A stretch of 64,000 bases of DNA, taken from positions 1 through 64,000 of the forward strand of contig NZ_FNCP01000020.1 in assembly GCF_900100785.1 (NCBI RefSeq), read 5' to 3'. The notes under the pieces are model-generated. The model made no database searches. It worked only from the letters and a program-made list of their open reading frames with translations, and had not been told where the DNA came from. The DNA is from Desulfosporosinus hippei DSM 8344. Its GTDB lineage: Bacteria; Bacillota; Desulfitobacteriia; Desulfitobacteriales; Desulfitobacteriaceae. Shown here in pieces: positions 1-7,606 of this stretch (the first letter of the stretch is position 1; each line of letters begins with the position of its first letter). Position numbers and translations under genes: made by a program.

Positions 1-103
1 GTGTCAACTAATTCATCTGAACAATTTGGAGTCAATTATCAAGGAACGTTCGGGTTCGTTTTGTAACCTGAACCCTATATTTATCTTACAAGGAGTGAGT
101 TTA

Positions 104-415
104 ATGGTTATAACTCAAGAAATTAAAGATGTAATATCAAAGGCTCCGTTTATTCCCATCACTACTGTTTCTGTCCATGGAGAACCGCACATGATCGTAG
201 TAGGAAAAGTAGCAGAAATAAGAGAAGCTGATATACTAGGGTTTGGTATCTACAAGATGGAGGTCACTCAACAAAACATCAAAGATAACGGAATGATGCA
301 GGTTGTAATAGCAACGATGGAAGGTGGCCCCAAAGGCTACAGGCTCACAGGCAAAGCATGTATAGAAGAGAAACTGGTTTTATTTAAGGCAGAAAAGGTA
401 GAGGTGCTTCTGTAG
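104..415 (+). CDS. pyridoxamine 5'-phosphate oxidase-like flavin-pocket protein
   Basis: A 103-residue protein of the small split-barrel PPOX class, which usually binds FMN or F420 in the cytoplasm; the substrate is unknown. The N-terminal half reads like the family: a helix, then PFIPITTVSVHGEPHMIVVG, the usual 'pass on to others' first strands. I start at ATG 104 because AGGAGTG lies 7 bases upstream; an upstream in-frame ATG at 26 has no ribosome site. It is shorter than typical PPOX proteins (about 130-150). It is followed directly by a long hairpin, so it is probably transcribed alone or from a promoter just outside the window. Confidence 0.72.
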   Translation: MVITQEIKDVISKAPFIPITTVSVHGEPHMIVVGKVAEIREADILGFGIYKMEVTQQNIKDNGMMQVVIATMEGGPKGYRLTGKACIEEKLVLFKAEKVEVLL

Positions 416-420
416 AATCT

Positions 421-474
421 CCTGAATGCACAATAATCCCGCTTATGACAGGCGGGATTATTGTGCATTTCAGG
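421..474 (+). terminator. long intrinsic hairpin after the PPOX gene
   Basis: Arms 421-442 and 452-474 pair over more than 20 bases with a single bulge; the core is CACAATAATCCCGC against GCGGGATTATTGTG. A short T-run follows. It lies 5 bases past the stop codon and separates the PPOX gene from the Crp/Fnr gene. Confidence 0.7.
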
Positions 475-546
475 TTTTAGTATTGTTGGACATTTCTCTG
501 ATACACTCTATTTTAGCAACCCTTATTATGCATGAGGAGGAAAAGC

Positions 547-1233
547 ATGAAGCATTGCATTATCTGTCTGCAGCAATTGGACCTATTTCAGGGACTAGAA
601 CGAGATCAATTTACTAACTTGTGTCAATGTACGAATAGAAAGAGATTGTCCAGAGGACACTACCTTTTTCGTCAAGGAGAGGCAACAAGTACCATATACC
701 TAATAAAATCGGGTAAGCTGAAACTCGTACAAACTGCCGAGGATGGCCATGAAACAATACTGGATGTATGCGGCCCCGGTGAAGTCTTAGGTGAATTGTC
801 CTTATATCAAGAACAAAATGCACACTCAAGCGCCATAGCTATGGAAGAGGTTTGCATATGCTGTTTCAGTAAACTCCAATTTGAAGGGTTAATCAAACAA
901 GATCCTTCGTTTGCCCTGAGGATTATTGGCTACTTAGGGCAAAAACGTTATGAAACCATGTTGAAATTAAGAAAAGAATCTGGATTACCCGTTAAAGAGA
1001 GATTGTTGCAACTTTTTTATCGTTTAGCTGAACAATATGGACAAGAAAGGCCGACCTCGACTTTGATAGATCTAAAAATCACCCAGCAAGAATTAGCTGA
1101 TATGATCGGTTCTTCGCGTATTATGGTTATTCAGGCACTTAAAGAGTTTAAAGCTGCTAATATAATTGACCGGGAAAAAAGATATTTCGTCTTGAAAAAC
1201 GACCCTTGCATCAGTATTCATACCTTCGAATAA
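547..1233 (+). CDS. Crp/Fnr-family transcriptional regulator with N-terminal cysteines
   Basis: A 228-residue cytoplasmic regulator: cyclic-nucleotide-type beta-barrel (about residues 15-120, with GEVLGELSLY at the usual ligand/phosphate loop), dimer helix, and a C-terminal winged helix (ITQQELADMIGSSRIMVIQAL). Four cysteines near the N terminus (C4, C7, C26, C28) could hold an Fe-S cluster or act as a redox switch, as in FNR proteins. This is an inference. ATG 547 is chosen over ATG 532 because GAGGAGG (534-540) sits 6 bases before it and overlaps the earlier candidate. The recognition helix lacks the usual E..SR of CRP/FNR, so its DNA site cannot be guessed. No obvious target gene is adjacent. 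Confidence 0.85.
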   Translation: MKHCIICLQQLDLFQGLERDQFTNLCQCTNRKRLSRGHYLFRQGEATSTIYLIKSGKLKLVQTAEDGHETILDVCGPGEVLGELSLYQEQNAHSSAIAMEEVCICCFSKLQFEGLIKQDPSFALRIIGYLGQKRYETMLKLRKESGLPVKERLLQLFYRLAEQYGQERPTSTLIDLKITQQELADMIGSSRIMVIQALKEFKAANIIDREKRYFVLKNDPCISIHTFE

Positions 1234-1284
1234 TGTAACTACTCTTTAACTCAGGTATGTTACTGCAATTGCGAATCATTAAAT

Positions 1285-1314
1285 CGAAAAAGAGCACCCT
1301 TATTTGAGCGCTCT
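1285..1314 (-). terminator. minus-strand terminator kept in the first Rpn relic
   Basis: On the minus strand AGAGCGCTC... folds back on GCTCT followed by TTTTTC. The same hairpin recurs at 4255-4284 behind the second Rpn relic, so it belongs to the original gene. Confidence 0.5.
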
Positions 1315-1341
1315 TCGGTCTAAACTGTCAATGGATTGGTG

Positions 1342-1452
1342 TCATCTTAAATTCTCTATCTCCTCTTCAGACATACCTGTAATGTCGGAGATTGACTTAA
1401 AATCCATACCCTTCTTAAGCAGTTTTTTTGTAACTTTCTTTTTTTCTTCTGA
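1342..1452 (-). pseudogene. Rpn-type nuclease/transposase C-terminal relic (copy 1)
   Basis: The minus strand encodes GMDFKSISDITGMSEEEIEN followed by L-R-stop, nearly identical to the end of the longer fragment at 4311-4649. DNA identity between 1287-1450 and 4257-4417 is obvious, including the terminator; copy 1 has one extra base (near 1331). Only the last 35 or so codons remain. This C-terminal motif is typical of Rpn (PD-(D/E)XK) recombination-promoting nucleases. It is dead and left over from duplication or deletion. Confidence 0.7.
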
Positions 1453-1515
1453 GCATGTCACCAAACGTTTAAAACGTAGGAGCACATGCTCCTTTGACAT
1501 TAGGGGTTAGGAGAT

Positions 1516-1758
1516 TCACCCTATTTTAATCGCCCGCTCATGGCAGTTAATCTGACATTTTCTACACTGGGTGCAGGCCGATGCCTTAATGACATAAGCT
1601 CTTGAATTACCCTTGACTTTGATTTTCAATCTTCCAAACATACCAAGCCGGTCATAGTCCTCCTGCTTGATTTCTTTTAAGGCCAGTACCTTAGCCGGAC
1701 ATTTGCTGACACAGACACCGCAGCCATCGCAGCGATTCAAATTAACGTTTACACTCAT
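1516..1758 (-). CDS. 2[4Fe-4S] ferredoxin
   Basis: An 80-residue electron carrier with two complete cluster motifs: CDGCGVCVSKCP (residues 10-21) and CTQCRKCQINCH (near the C terminus). The two halves are separated by about 40 residues, longer than in clostridial ferredoxin, with a basic stretch (GRLKIKVKGNSR) between them. The start ATG at 1758 is preceded by AGAGGAGTG. It is cytoplasmic. It lies downstream of the two-component pair on the same strand with an 80-base gap, so cotranscription is possible but not shown. The electron partner is unknown. Confidence 0.9.
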   Translation of the reverse strand: MSVNVNLNRCDGCGVCVSKCPAKVLALKEIKQEDYDRLGMFGRLKIKVKGNSRAYVIKASACTQCRKCQINCHERAIKIG

Positions 1759-1840
1759 AAATCAACACTCCTCTGACTACTTTGCACTTTTTCTTTTAAT
1801 GCTCATTAGATGCACGATTGATAACTGAACTTATAAGTCT

Positions 1841-2527
1841 TCAGGAATTAAAGCGGTAACCGGTTCCCCAGAGGGTCTCTATATATTCCGGATTGGCCGG
1901 ATCTTTTTCAATCTTCTTCCTGATCTTTTGGATATGAACGGCCACAGTTGCCAGATCACCATAGTATTCCGCACTCCAAAGCTTATCGAAAAGGTGCTCC
2001 TTACTGAACACCAGGTTGGGATTGGAGGCGAAAAAGAGCAAGAGTTCGTATTCCTTGGCCGTGAGCTGCACTTCTTTGCCGTTGACATAGACTTTATGGG
2101 CGGCTGTATTGATTTCCAGCCCGCGGTAATTGATGATTTCCAGAGCTGAATTCCTGCCCGTCAAGCGTTCATAGCGGTTTAAATGGGATTTGATGCGGGC
2201 CATCAGCTCCGCTGGACTGAAAGGCTTGGTCAGATAATCATCGGCCCCATAATCCAGTCCCCTGATTTTATCAATATCCTCACTCCTGGCCGACAGAACG
2301 ATAATCGGAATCTCCAGCTTCCGCCGGACTTCTTTGATAATCGTAAAACCATCTTTTTGCGGCAGCATCAAATCCACAATCAGAATGTCATAGACCCCGG
2401 TGAGAGCTTTCTGTAGCCCTGCCTCCCCATCCATAACGATGTCCACCTTATAGCCGTTTAGCTGCAGGTAATCCCGCTCCATCTCCGCAATATTTAAATC
2501 ATCCTCAACGATCAGGACACTTTTCAT
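1841..2527 (-). CDS. OmpR-family response regulator
   Basis: A 228-residue DNA-binding response regulator. The receiver domain has the acidic pair VEDD, phospho-acceptor Asp in DILIVDLMLPQKDGF and the conserved Lys in LTKPFS. The C-terminal winged helix carries LTAKEYELLLFFASNPNLVF and VAVHIQKIRKKIE...GTGYRF. I start at ATG 2527 (GGGAG 4 bases upstream) and not at the longer open frame to 2611, which would overlap the kinase. It follows the histidine kinase by 25 bases, so the two form one unit, in kinase-first order. Targets are unknown. Confidence 0.92.
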   Translation of the reverse strand: MKSVLIVEDDLNIAEMERDYLQLNGYKVDIVMDGEAGLQKALTGVYDILIVDLMLPQKDGFTIIKEVRRKLEIPIIVLSARSEDIDKIRGLDYGADDYLTKPFSPAELMARIKSHLNRYERLTGRNSALEIINYRGLEINTAAHKVYVNGKEVQLTAKEYELLLFFASNPNLVFSKEHLFDKLWSAEYYGDLATVAVHIQKIRKKIEKDPANPEYIETLWGTGYRFNS

Positions 2528-2552
2528 GATCTCCCACCCACTTTCATGACCT

Positions 2553-3710
2553 CTATTTCTGAACAGGCAGCTTGATTGTAAAACGGGACCCTTCCCCGCT
2601 GATACTGACAACCGTTATTTTTCCTCCCTGGGCCTCAATCAGCTCTTTGGCAATCGCCAGCCCCAGCCCTGTACTCACAAAATCCTTGGAACGTTCAAGG
2701 TCAATCCGGTAAAATCGGTCAAAGATGTGCGGGAGCCGGTCGGCCGGAATTCCCGGACCATTGTCTGCGATATTGATGCAAACATACTCCTCCTGCTCAG
2801 ATAACTCCATGACCACTTTTAAATCCTGCTCCGGACCATATTTCACAGCATTGTCCACGATATTCCTGATTGCCTGATAGACCCGTTTCCCGTCAATCCT
2901 GACCGGATAATCCTGGTCTGTCTGATCCCGGTAGGAAAACTCAAGTTGCTTTTCTTCAAATTCAAACTTCAGTTCAATTGCCAAATCTTCTAGGTAGGCT
3001 TGGATGTTCAGGATTTCATAATTCATGTTTAATTTGTCCATATCCAGTTTAGAGAATAAAAACAGGTCATCAATCAGCTTGTTCATATACACGGTATTAC
3101 TGTAAATGGTCTTCAGGTACGGATTCAGTTGCTCCGGCTGGGTAACATATCCCTCCATGATCATTTCCAGGTAGCCCTGAATCGACGTGATCGGCGTTTT
3201 TAAATCATGAGAAATGTTCGCGACCAAATTCTTTCTGTTTTCCTCATACTCCTGATTGATTCGTTCGCTTTCCTGGAGTTTAAGGGCCATCTCATTAAAT
3301 GAATGAATTAACTGCGCAAACTCATTTTGAACCTCTGGCTGAATCGACACATTATAATTGCCTTGGCCGATTTCGGTGAATCCATTCTTCAGCTGTTCGA
3401 TCGGCTTAAAGACCTTCTTTTCCAAGCGCTGGTAAAAGATAAAGTGGACCATTTCCTTGGTAATAAGAATAAGTGCAAAAATTACACCGATGGCCTTCAG
3501 TCCCATCCAATAGTACAGCAGGAATAAAAGAAACAGAGTTAAAAGGAAACCGATGGGGCGGAAAAACTTCATGGATCTGCGCATGCTGCGGAATTCCTCG
3601 TAATTCCAGTCCGGGAATTCCCCGTGCTTCAAATGACGATATTTCTCATGATGCAACTTTTCTTGATGAAGCCGATGATAAAACTTACGAAAATCATGGT
3701 TTGATCTCAA
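2553..3710 (-). CDS. membrane sensor histidine kinase
   Basis: A 385-residue kinase: His-rich basic N terminus, two adjacent membrane helices (about residues 50-92, almost no extracellular loop), HAMP-like linker (FKPIEQLKNGFTEIGQGNY), HisKA with SHDLKTPITSI, and HATPase with NIVDNAVKYG (N box), DNGPGIP (G1) and GLGLAIAKEL (G2). With no sensor domain outside, it probably senses the membrane itself or an accessory protein, as intramembrane-sensing kinases do. The start is TTG 3710 with AAGGAAGAAGGTG upstream. It forms a pair with the regulator at 1841-2527. Confidence 0.9.
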   Translation of the reverse strand: MRSNHDFRKFYHRLHQEKLHHEKYRHLKHGEFPDWNYEEFRSMRRSMKFFRPIGFLLTLFLLFLLYYWMGLKAIGVIFALILITKEMVHFIFYQRLEKKVFKPIEQLKNGFTEIGQGNYNVSIQPEVQNEFAQLIHSFNEMALKLQESERINQEYEENRKNLVANISHDLKTPITSIQGYLEMIMEGYVTQPEQLNPYLKTIYSNTVYMNKLIDDLFLFSKLDMDKLNMNYEILNIQAYLEDLAIELKFEFEEKQLEFSYRDQTDQDYPVRIDGKRVYQAIRNIVDNAVKYGPEQDLKVVMELSEQEEYVCINIADNGPGIPADRLPHIFDRFYRIDLERSKDFVSTGLGLAIAKELIEAQGGKITVVSISGEGSRFTIKLPVQK

Positions 3711-3892
3711 CTTTGTTCACCTTCTTCCTTGATAATTTTTAACATTGTTTTTCCCTTTATCATAAACCGCTCTTGCTGTTCTCATGTGTTTATTTTAATT
3801 CATAGTTTTAAATATACTATAAAGCAATTTTAAAAACTTTATAAAAAATTTATGTTGGATAGGAATTTTATTTTCCTCCACACATATACGAT

Positions 3893-4200
3893 TTAATCTA
3901 TTTGATGGTCTATATCAAGGTATTTTTGAGGAACATTGAGCTGTTGGTTAACAGCTTCCCACCACTTAAAGCTTCTGTGCGGTTGAACTTGAAGCATAAT
4001 GCTGCCAGGTGGAGGGTCATGGTTGTCCGACAGCCAGAGATTAAGATGAATCAATATCTTTTTTATGGCAACTTCATCCTCAATAAACGATATTATCCTC
4101 ATTTAGCCGTTGCACTTCGGACATAATAGAGGATTAACATGGTAGATTTTCTGAATAAGCCGTGCCCTGTTTTTACGGAATTTCTTCCTTCCAATATTAG
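3893..4200 (-). pseudogene. IS91/IS801-type transposase C-terminal relic
   Basis: In one minus-strand frame, from about 4200 to 3893, the peptide RLIQKIYHVNPLLCPKCNG is followed by an in-frame TAA (4103-4105) and then MRIISFIEDEVAIKKILIHL. The LLCPKC..(M)RIISFIED...ILIHLNLW pattern is the typical tail of Y2 (IS91-like) transposases. The N-terminal two-thirds, including the HUH domain, is absent. It is dead by truncation and nonsense. Confidence 0.65.
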
Positions 4201-4254
4201 AGGAACCTGCGCGGAACGACAATATATGACAGCATGTTAGACGTTCCGCCGAGT

Positions 4255-4284
4255 AGAAAAAGAGCACCCTTAATTGAGCGCTCT
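4255..4284 (-). terminator. terminator behind the second Rpn relic
   Basis: Minus strand: AGAGC(gctcaattaaggg)tGCTCT followed by TTTTTC, 27 bases past the stop of the Rpn fragment. It is a duplicate of the hairpin at 1285-1314. Confidence 0.6.
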
Positions 4285-4310
4285 TCGGTCTAAACTGTCA
4301 TGGATTGGTG

Positions 4311-4649
4311 TCATCTTAAATTCTTTATCTCCTCTTCGGACATACCTGTAATGTCGGAGATTGCCTTAAAATCCATACCCTTCTCAAGAAGTCTTTTTGT
4401 TACTTTCTTTTTTACCTCTTCTCTGCCTTCTTTTTTGCCTTCTTCTCTGCCTTCTTCTCTACCTTCTTTTTTACTTTGCCTTATTGCCTCTCGTAACCTC
4501 AGTTCAGCTTCTCTAACCGCAGCCATTTCATCAAGAACTGCCTTGCGTCTATCATAATATTCTTCGCGTATCTTTGGATCATCGCTTGACTTTTCCCATT
4601 CGTCCATCGCTTGATTCAACACTGAGTCTTGCATCGCAATCTCCTCCAA
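4311..4649 (-). pseudogene. Rpn-family nuclease fragment, C-terminal 112 residues (copy 2)
   Basis: This open frame encodes the C-terminal helical tail of the Rpn/PD-(D/E)XK 'putative transposase' family: DEWEKSSDDPKIREEYYDRR, an acidic-basic low-complexity segment with EGREEGREEGKKEGREE, and the end motif GMDFKAISDITGMSEEEIKN. The catalytic N-terminal nuclease domain (about 180 residues) is missing, so the fragment cannot be active as a nuclease. It could still be translated: ATG 4649 has GGAGG-like bases upstream. It shares its last 110 bases with the relic at 1342-1452. Confidence 0.75.
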
Positions 4650-4664
4650 TATCTTTGAATTTCC

Positions 4665-4832
4665 CTATTCAGAATCACGGTTTTCATCTTTAATGGCAAT
4701 GACTTTGAGCCCAGGAGACGGCTCTTCATCCATAAATTCTCCTTCTCCCTCCTGCTGTGCTTTTAAAAGGATATCCAGGGCATCTGCGACTCTAGCCGCA
4801 AGCTGAAAATACATGATTTTAAAATCCGGCAT
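4665..4832 (-). CDS. small conserved hypothetical protein (55 aa)
   Basis: A 55-residue ORF starting MPDFKIMYFQLAARVADALD and rich in acidic residues at the end. An excellent AGGGGGGAT ribosome site precedes ATG 4832. From memory, short proteins starting MPD(F/Y)K.MY are frequent in Clostridia genomes, but their function is unknown. It lies just upstream of the Rpn fragment on the same strand with a 15-base gap. Confidence 0.6.
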   Translation of the reverse strand: MPDFKIMYFQLAARVADALDILLKAQQEGEGEFMDEEPSPGLKVIAIKDENRDSE

Positions 4833-4920
4833 CCTAATTTATCCCCCCTATTTCAAGCAGCGCAAAGCTCCAGGTCATGACCCGAACCTGCCGTCTTGCT
4901 TTTTATAGGGGAAATTAAAA

Positions 4921-4957
4921 AGCGCATGCGAGGTTTTTTTCACCCTACACATGCGCT
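4921..4957. repeat. inverted repeat AGCGCATG/CATGCGCT
   Basis: Eight-base perfect arms at 4921-4928 and 4950-4957 enclose a T7 run. It could be a terminator or the end of a lost element. Confidence 0.4.
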
Positions 4958-4959
4958 AA

Positions 4960-5540
4960 GCTTCGTTATTTGCTGAATCCTAAACACCCAACCCACATCA
5001 ACCGGAAGCAAACCGACTGTGAACAGAAAAGCAGTCCGCATAACCGATACGCGAACAGTTCCTTGCTGCCTGGGTCAGGAATAGGCTGAATCTCCTGCTG
5101 CGTGAAGCCGCACAGTCTGCTCCCTGCCGACGTCCCATTACACTCGCTTCACCTGCAGCTCAAGCAGCTTGCTTGTGCATAAACGGGCAGCATTGTATAA
5201 TGAAAATGTCGTCGTGGACAGTCTGTTACGTGTAGGTGCCAACTCACCTGCTCGTGCCTGGAAGTGCTGCAACACTTTCAGGTCACGGCGACTTTTCAAT
5301 TTCCACCTATTTCTAATTATAGCTTTTTTGGCGGGGATTGCAAGGTATGGGAGAGGGGCAGAGGGAAAAAACCGTCGTGTCCACTTCGGATCTTTATGAG
5401 AAAACAGACAAATTAGCAAGAAAAAAATATTGTACCAAGAACATATGTTTGATACTATATGATTAACAAGTTGACATCTCCACCTTTGTGAAAATAAACA
5501 AATCACTTTGGTTGGTTATTATAATTATTTTACTTCAAAT
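4960..5540. other. 580 bases with no recognised gene
   Basis: A minus-strand frame (5138-5506) ends in RRDLKVLQHFQARAGELA...LCTSKLLELQVKRV, which has a faintly protein-like composition. I recognise no family and no start site. The last 100 bases are AT-rich and probably hold the promoter of the restriction-modification operon (TTGACA-like at 5471, AT-rich downstream). Confidence 0.3.
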
Positions 5541-5557
5541 GAACGGAGGTAGACGTT

Positions 5558-6694
5558 ATGCAATCAGGGAAAAAGGATCATAAAGTCAATTTAGCGTCTG
5601 CTCCATGGACAATGCATGAGTTTTTTGCAGGAAGCGGCTTAGTTGCTTATGGTTTAAAAGGTATGTTCCGCCCTGTTTGGGCAAATGATATTTGCTCTAA
5701 GAAAGCTGCCGTCTACAAGGAAAATTTCACAAGCAAGCACTTTGTACTGAATGACATCAAAAACATATCCGGGACTGGTTTGCCTTACGCTCATTTATCT
5801 TGGGCAAGTTTTCCTTGCCAGGATTTGTCCTTGGCAGGCTCCCTGGGTGGGATTGACGGGGAACGCAGCGGTCTGGTTTGGGAATGGCTGCGCATATTAG
5901 AGGAAATGCCGGAAAAACCGGCGCTTTTATTAATTGAGAACGTTACAGGCTTATTATCTTCAAATACCGGCGCAAACTACATAAAACTTCATTATGCCTT
6001 ATTGCGATTGGGCTATAAGAGCGGTGCCATCTTGATTAACGCAGCGCTTTTCGTTCCGCAGTCCAGACCGAGGGTTTTTGTGATTGCGATCAGGCAGGAC
6101 ATGCCCATTCCCTCTGAATTATGTGACTCCGGGCCTAACTGGTTACATAATCAAGCTGCCGTTACTCTTGGCCGTACTTTGCCCCACTGGATATGGTGGC
6201 GCACCGACAAGCCGCCCAAGCGAAAAAAAAGCCTTGTTGACATGATTGACTTCAATCTGCCCTATGACAAAGACGATGCCTTGAAGCTTATACCACCCCA
6301 TCATCAGAAAAAGCTGGAGGAGTTTGACGAGATTGTGGCAACGGGTTATCGTCGCACAAGGCACGGAAAACAGTGTTTAGAACTCCGTTTTGACGGAATA
6401 GCTGGTTGCCTGAGGACGCCGGAAGGCGGCAGCAGTAAACAGTTTTTGATTGTCAAAAAAGATGGAGATCTGCACGCGAGACTACTGTCCCCACGCGAGG
6501 CCGCCCGTCTGATGGGCGCACCGGATAGTTACATCCTTCCCGGTACTAACAACGACGGTTATAAAGCTATGGGAGACGCTGTCGCGCTTCCTGTCGCTTC
6601 ATTTATCGGTAAATCTTTTTTGACAAAACTGGCGGAGGTTATCTATGATGAACAGCGCAACCAACCGATTGAAAGAATTTCAAGCGGAGCATAA
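5558..6694 (+). CDS. DNA (cytosine-5) methyltransferase
   Basis: A 378-residue C5 methyltransferase with motifs in canonical order: I EFFAGSGL (21-28), IV SFPCQDLS with catalytic Cys87, VI IENVTGL, VIII PQSRPRVFVIAI, a target-recognition region (about 230-300), and X MGDAVALPVASFIG. It modifies cytosines in a specific, unknown site and protects the cell DNA from the partner nuclease. GGAGG precedes ATG 5558. It overlaps the next gene by 50 bases (translational coupling), which is strong evidence for a restriction-modification unit. It is first in a probable three-gene defence operon. Confidence 0.93.
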   Translation: MQSGKKDHKVNLASAPWTMHEFFAGSGLVAYGLKGMFRPVWANDICSKKAAVYKENFTSKHFVLNDIKNISGTGLPYAHLSWASFPCQDLSLAGSLGGIDGERSGLVWEWLRILEEMPEKPALLLIENVTGLLSSNTGANYIKLHYALLRLGYKSGAILINAALFVPQSRPRVFVIAIRQDMPIPSELCDSGPNWLHNQAAVTLGRTLPHWIWWRTDKPPKRKKSLVDMIDFNLPYDKDDALKLIPPHHQKKLEEFDEIVATGYRRTRHGKQCLELRFDGIAGCLRTPEGGSSKQFLIVKKDGDLHARLLSPREAARLMGAPDSYILPGTNNDGYKAMGDAVALPVASFIGKSFLTKLAEVIYDEQRNQPIERISSGA

Positions 6695-7583
6695 CGCTTA
6701 CACAAAGGGGCCGCTTTCCTTATTAGTTCAGTTAACTCGAATGGTTCGGGCGAAGAATTTACCCCTTGACCCCAATGACTTTTTAACAGAAAACAAAGGC
6801 CAGGTCGCGGGCCTTGGCGGGGCAAACTTAAAGAAGATACTTGAAGAATATGGCATTAATCGTACTTTAGCTTCTGAAGGGGGTCGCACCAGCCGCGGAA
6901 ATATGGGACTTATGATCAAGTACCTAGAGTTTCTTAATGCTTGGCATGCAGCCGAAGTCATCAATTTTGACGATGCAGAAAGTTTTTGGGCCGAGCAGGT
7001 CCGCGATTATTTTAACAACCTTCCCTTTACCTTGACTGCCGATCCATCTCGGACGATTGGAGCAAGTTTGGACGAACTGTTCGAACAAGCCAAAAAGCGC
7101 CAGAAAGAAAACCCAGGCACACAATACTTAGGCACGATGCTTCAACATCTTGTCGCTGCCAGGCTATCTCTGTTACTTCCGCCAGGCAAATTTGAAATTC
7201 ATGGCGCTTCAGTTGCTGATTCCACGACTGACCGCAGCGGCGATTTTGTAATCAGCAATACAATTTTTCATTGCACCACCGCCCCCGGTGAGCCGTTAAT
7301 ACAGAAATGCAAAATGAATATCCACGCCGGTTGCCTTCCGGTAATCATTACTATCTTTAACCGTGTTCGTACAGCACTTGACCTTGCTACGGACGCTGAT
7401 TTAAGCGGACGAATTGAAGTATGGGACATCCAGCAATTTCTTTCTACTAATGTTAACGAGCACAGCCTGTTTGACGGTACAGCACGAAACGCAAAACTTG
7501 CAGAGATTATTGGAAAATATAATGCTATTATTGACGAGAAGGAAACAGATCCCAGCCTGCGGATAGAATTTGAAGCGAAGTAA
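6645..7583 (+). CDS. DUF4928-like protein, putative type II restriction endonuclease
   Basis: A 312-residue protein whose start overlaps the end of the C5 methyltransferase; GGAGG lies before ATG 6645. The N-terminal region (LLVQLTRMVRAKNLPLDPND, then GLGGANLKKILEEYGI) matches my recollection of DUF4928 proteins, which sit next to C5 methyltransferases and are presumed endonucleases. The segment DRSGDFVIS (about residues 195-205) could be part of a PD-(D/E)XK-like core, but no complete motif is evident. Function is inferred from context, not shown. A decayed copy of its first 66 codons lies at 9421-9618. Confidence 0.65.
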   Translation: MMNSATNRLKEFQAEHNAYTKGPLSLLVQLTRMVRAKNLPLDPNDFLTENKGQVAGLGGANLKKILEEYGINRTLASEGGRTSRGNMGLMIKYLEFLNAWHAAEVINFDDAESFWAEQVRDYFNNLPFTLTADPSRTIGASLDELFEQAKKRQKENPGTQYLGTMLQHLVAARLSLLLPPGKFEIHGASVADSTTDRSGDFVISNTIFHCTTAPGEPLIQKCKMNIHAGCLPVIITIFNRVRTALDLATDADLSGRIEVWDIQQFLSTNVNEHSLFDGTARNAKLAEIIGKYNAIIDEKETDPSLRIEFEAK

Positions 7584-7606
7584 CGTTAGATGGAGGTATT
7601 GCTGAA

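Noticed and set aside
5138-5506. 122-residue minus-strand frame as a gene
   Set aside because: No start signal, overlaps the likely promoter of the RM operon and no family is recognised.
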